Below are positions 27,175 through 28,059 of a stretch of DNA of 28,059 nt, piece by piece. Position 1 is the first letter of the stretch. Each line of letters opens with the position of its first letter. Both the position numbers and the translations under genes were made by a program. The notes beneath the pieces are model-generated. The model was not told the DNA's origin and made no database searches. It saw only the letters and a program-made list of their open reading frames with translations. This DNA comes from UBA1049 sp964525815. Its GTDB lineage: Bacteria; Bacillota; Clostridia; Oscillospirales; CAG-382. The stretch spans positions 1 through 28,059 of the forward strand of contig CAZGJQ010000015.1 in the NCBI GenBank assembly GCA_964525815.1, in the 5' to 3' direction.

Positions 27175-27194
27175 AAATTTAAATATTTCCTCCG

Positions 27195-27482
27195 TTAATC
27201 AGCAATGTCGTTATAAAAAATTATCTCGTTTGGTTTGCGGTATCCCAGCTTCTCCTTTGCAACCCGCTCTATATATTCAGGGGTAAGGGGAGTCTCGAGA
27301 CGCATATTAATCTCCCGGATATTATCCTCTGCGTCCTGAACCTGTACCTCCAGCCCGTTCCTTTTGTCCTTAAGCTCCCTTAGCTCATACTGCATATTAA
27401 TAACAGAGGCAATTAAAAAAACAAAAACTATTCCAAAAGCGAACCGAACAATGGTATTCCTGCTTCCGTGTCTTTTTTTCAT
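27195..27482 (-). CDS. divIC: Septum formation initiator DivIC/FtsB-like
   Basis: A 95-residue bitopic cell-division protein: short basic cytoplasmic N-terminus, one TM helix (about 12-31, IVRFAFGIVFVFLIASVINM), an extracytoplasmic coiled coil (MQYELRELKDKRNGLEVQVQ, then DAEDNIREI) and the conserved end LTPEYIERVAKEKLGYRKPN, then EIIFYN. It works with FtsL and DivIB in the divisome. I use ATG 27482, 14 bases after the yabQ stop. A TTG at 27512 would overlap yabQ by 17 bases but has no spaced ribosome binding site. Expression probably depends on coupling to yabQ. Confidence 0.9.
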   Translation of the reverse strand: MKKRHGSRNTIVRFAFGIVFVFLIASVINMQYELRELKDKRNGLEVQVQDAEDNIREINMRLETPLTPEYIERVAKEKLGYRKPNEIIFYNDIAD

Positions 27483-27495
27483 CTTAATGTCTATT

Positions 27496-27954
27496 TCAGA
27501 CCTTGCCTCCAATCCTTAATAGTCCAAACCCCTTCTCCGCTCTTTTGACGAAGGAGGTGCTTCTGTTATATGTGTATATTCGTTTTTCTACGGCAAACAT
27601 AGCCGCTTTAATCATATTGATAATTCTTTTAATCCTTGGAGAAGCAAAGGCATATACACACTCGCATACATGTCTTGTGAACCTGCCCAATGTAAAATAA
27701 TAAGCGCAGAAGCCGCCTATACTGCCCAAAAAGGCATATGCGCGCATTTTTCCGAACGAGAAGTTGTAAAAAAGCAGAACAAAGGACAATGCACAAACCG
27801 TGCAAAAAAGCAAATCTTCAATAAAAATAACAACCCTGTTCTTCAAAAAAAACATTCGGGAAACACGAAAACAGTCATATACGAGCCCCAAAAGCACTCC
27901 GTTAAGTATCGAAGCGAAAAAAAGTATAAAATGCAGTCCGTAATCTGTTTCCAT
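27496..27954 (-). CDS. yabQ: Spore cortex biosynthesis protein YabQ
   Basis: A 152-residue membrane protein with about four helices in the first 90 residues (LHFILFFASILNGVLLGLVY, then DCFR; VIFIEDLLFCTVCALSFVLL; AYAFLGSIGGFCAYYFTLGR) and a basic C-terminus. In B. subtilis YabQ localises to the outer forespore membrane and is needed for the spore cortex. The position between yabP and divIC is the conserved order and supports an endospore-forming host. The ATG at 27954 directly follows the yabP stop, with only a weak ribosome binding site (AAGAAG), so it is probably translationally coupled. Confidence 0.9.
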   Translation of the reverse strand: METDYGLHFILFFASILNGVLLGLVYDCFRVSRMFFLKNRVVIFIEDLLFCTVCALSFVLLFYNFSFGKMRAYAFLGSIGGFCAYYFTLGRFTRHVCECVYAFASPRIKRIINMIKAAMFAVEKRIYTYNRSTSFVKRAEKGFGLLRIGGKV

Positions 27955-28059
27955 TTACTTCTTTAGCCTACCGAGCAACGACTTCTTTTTGGTTTGCTCA
28001 AAGTATACCACGGCGTCTATCTCACCGCTTATTACAACCTCGCCGTCCTGAAGAGACAG
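27955..28059 (-). CDS. yabP: Sporulation protein YabP, 5' truncated by the window edge
   Basis: The last 34 codons before TAA (27957-27955) are visible: LSLQDGEVVISGEIDAVVYF followed by EQTKKKSLLGRLKK. The G-x-x-I-x-G-x-I-x2-V-x-Y pattern and the basic LL-x-RL end match YabP, and the gene is directly upstream of yabQ as in Bacillus. YabP is required for correct spore formation. About two thirds of the gene lies outside the window. Confidence 0.85.
   Translation of the reverse strand: MSLQDGEVVISGEIDAVVYFEQTKKKSLLGRLKK

Overview
The window looks like a scaffold from an uncultured, spore-forming Clostridia member of the Oscillospiraceae/Ruminococcaceae type, probably from a gut. The evidence is the endospore gene order yabP-yabQ-divIC-yabR at the right end, a secreted transglutaminase-like protein with a dockerin-like tail, consensus sigma-A promoters, and a set of N-acetylhexosamine (mucin-type sugar) genes. 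A run of 100 N at 13190-13289 shows that it is an assembled scaffold. I saw no rRNA, tRNA, CRISPR array, insertion sequence, integrase or phage gene, so this is mostly ordinary chromosome.

Layout. 1-2900: the 3' end of a DUF711/UPF0210 gene, a DUF5131 (Gp37/Gp68-like) gene, and a divergent MATE exporter. 2900-6600 (minus): guaB, a secreted transglutaminase/dockerin protein and a Cys-rich protein, probably one transcription unit from a perfect sigma-A promoter to a shared bidirectional terminator. 6600-10530: a small membrane protein divergent from a P-type cation ATPase, followed by a YihY/BrkB-type membrane protein. 10590-14410: an AI-2E-type permease, a PAP2 phosphatase and a Na/Pi cotransporter with a PhoU-like tail, interrupted by the gap. 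14500-19770: the sugar cluster. 19900-21685: a degenerate NodB-fold membrane protein overlapping an unrecognised gene, and a lipoprotein. 21925-25090: groES-groEL and a THUMP-domain RNA methyltransferase. 25180-28059: the long-form hibernation factor hpf with an unusual leader, an orphan fumarase alpha subunit, and yabR, divIC, yabQ and the end of yabP.

The most coherent system is the sugar cluster. An AraC-type regulator, a nucleotidyltransferase, a NahK-like N-acetylhexosamine 1-kinase and a ROK kinase lie in line on the minus strand. They are divergent from a GH109-like, NAD-dependent alpha-N-acetylgalactosaminidase homologue. Together they suggest import of a GalNAc- or GlcNAc-containing glycoside, intracellular cleavage, anomeric phosphorylation and activation to a UDP-sugar. 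The divergent region carries CTGTTTTT repeats 21 bp apart, a geometry typical of AraC-family operators.

The most unusual regulatory signal precedes hpf. A 30-codon leader ORF with a good ribosome binding site ends in an overlap with the hpf start codon. Two mutually exclusive hairpins can form there, and one of them buries the hpf Shine-Dalgarno sequence.
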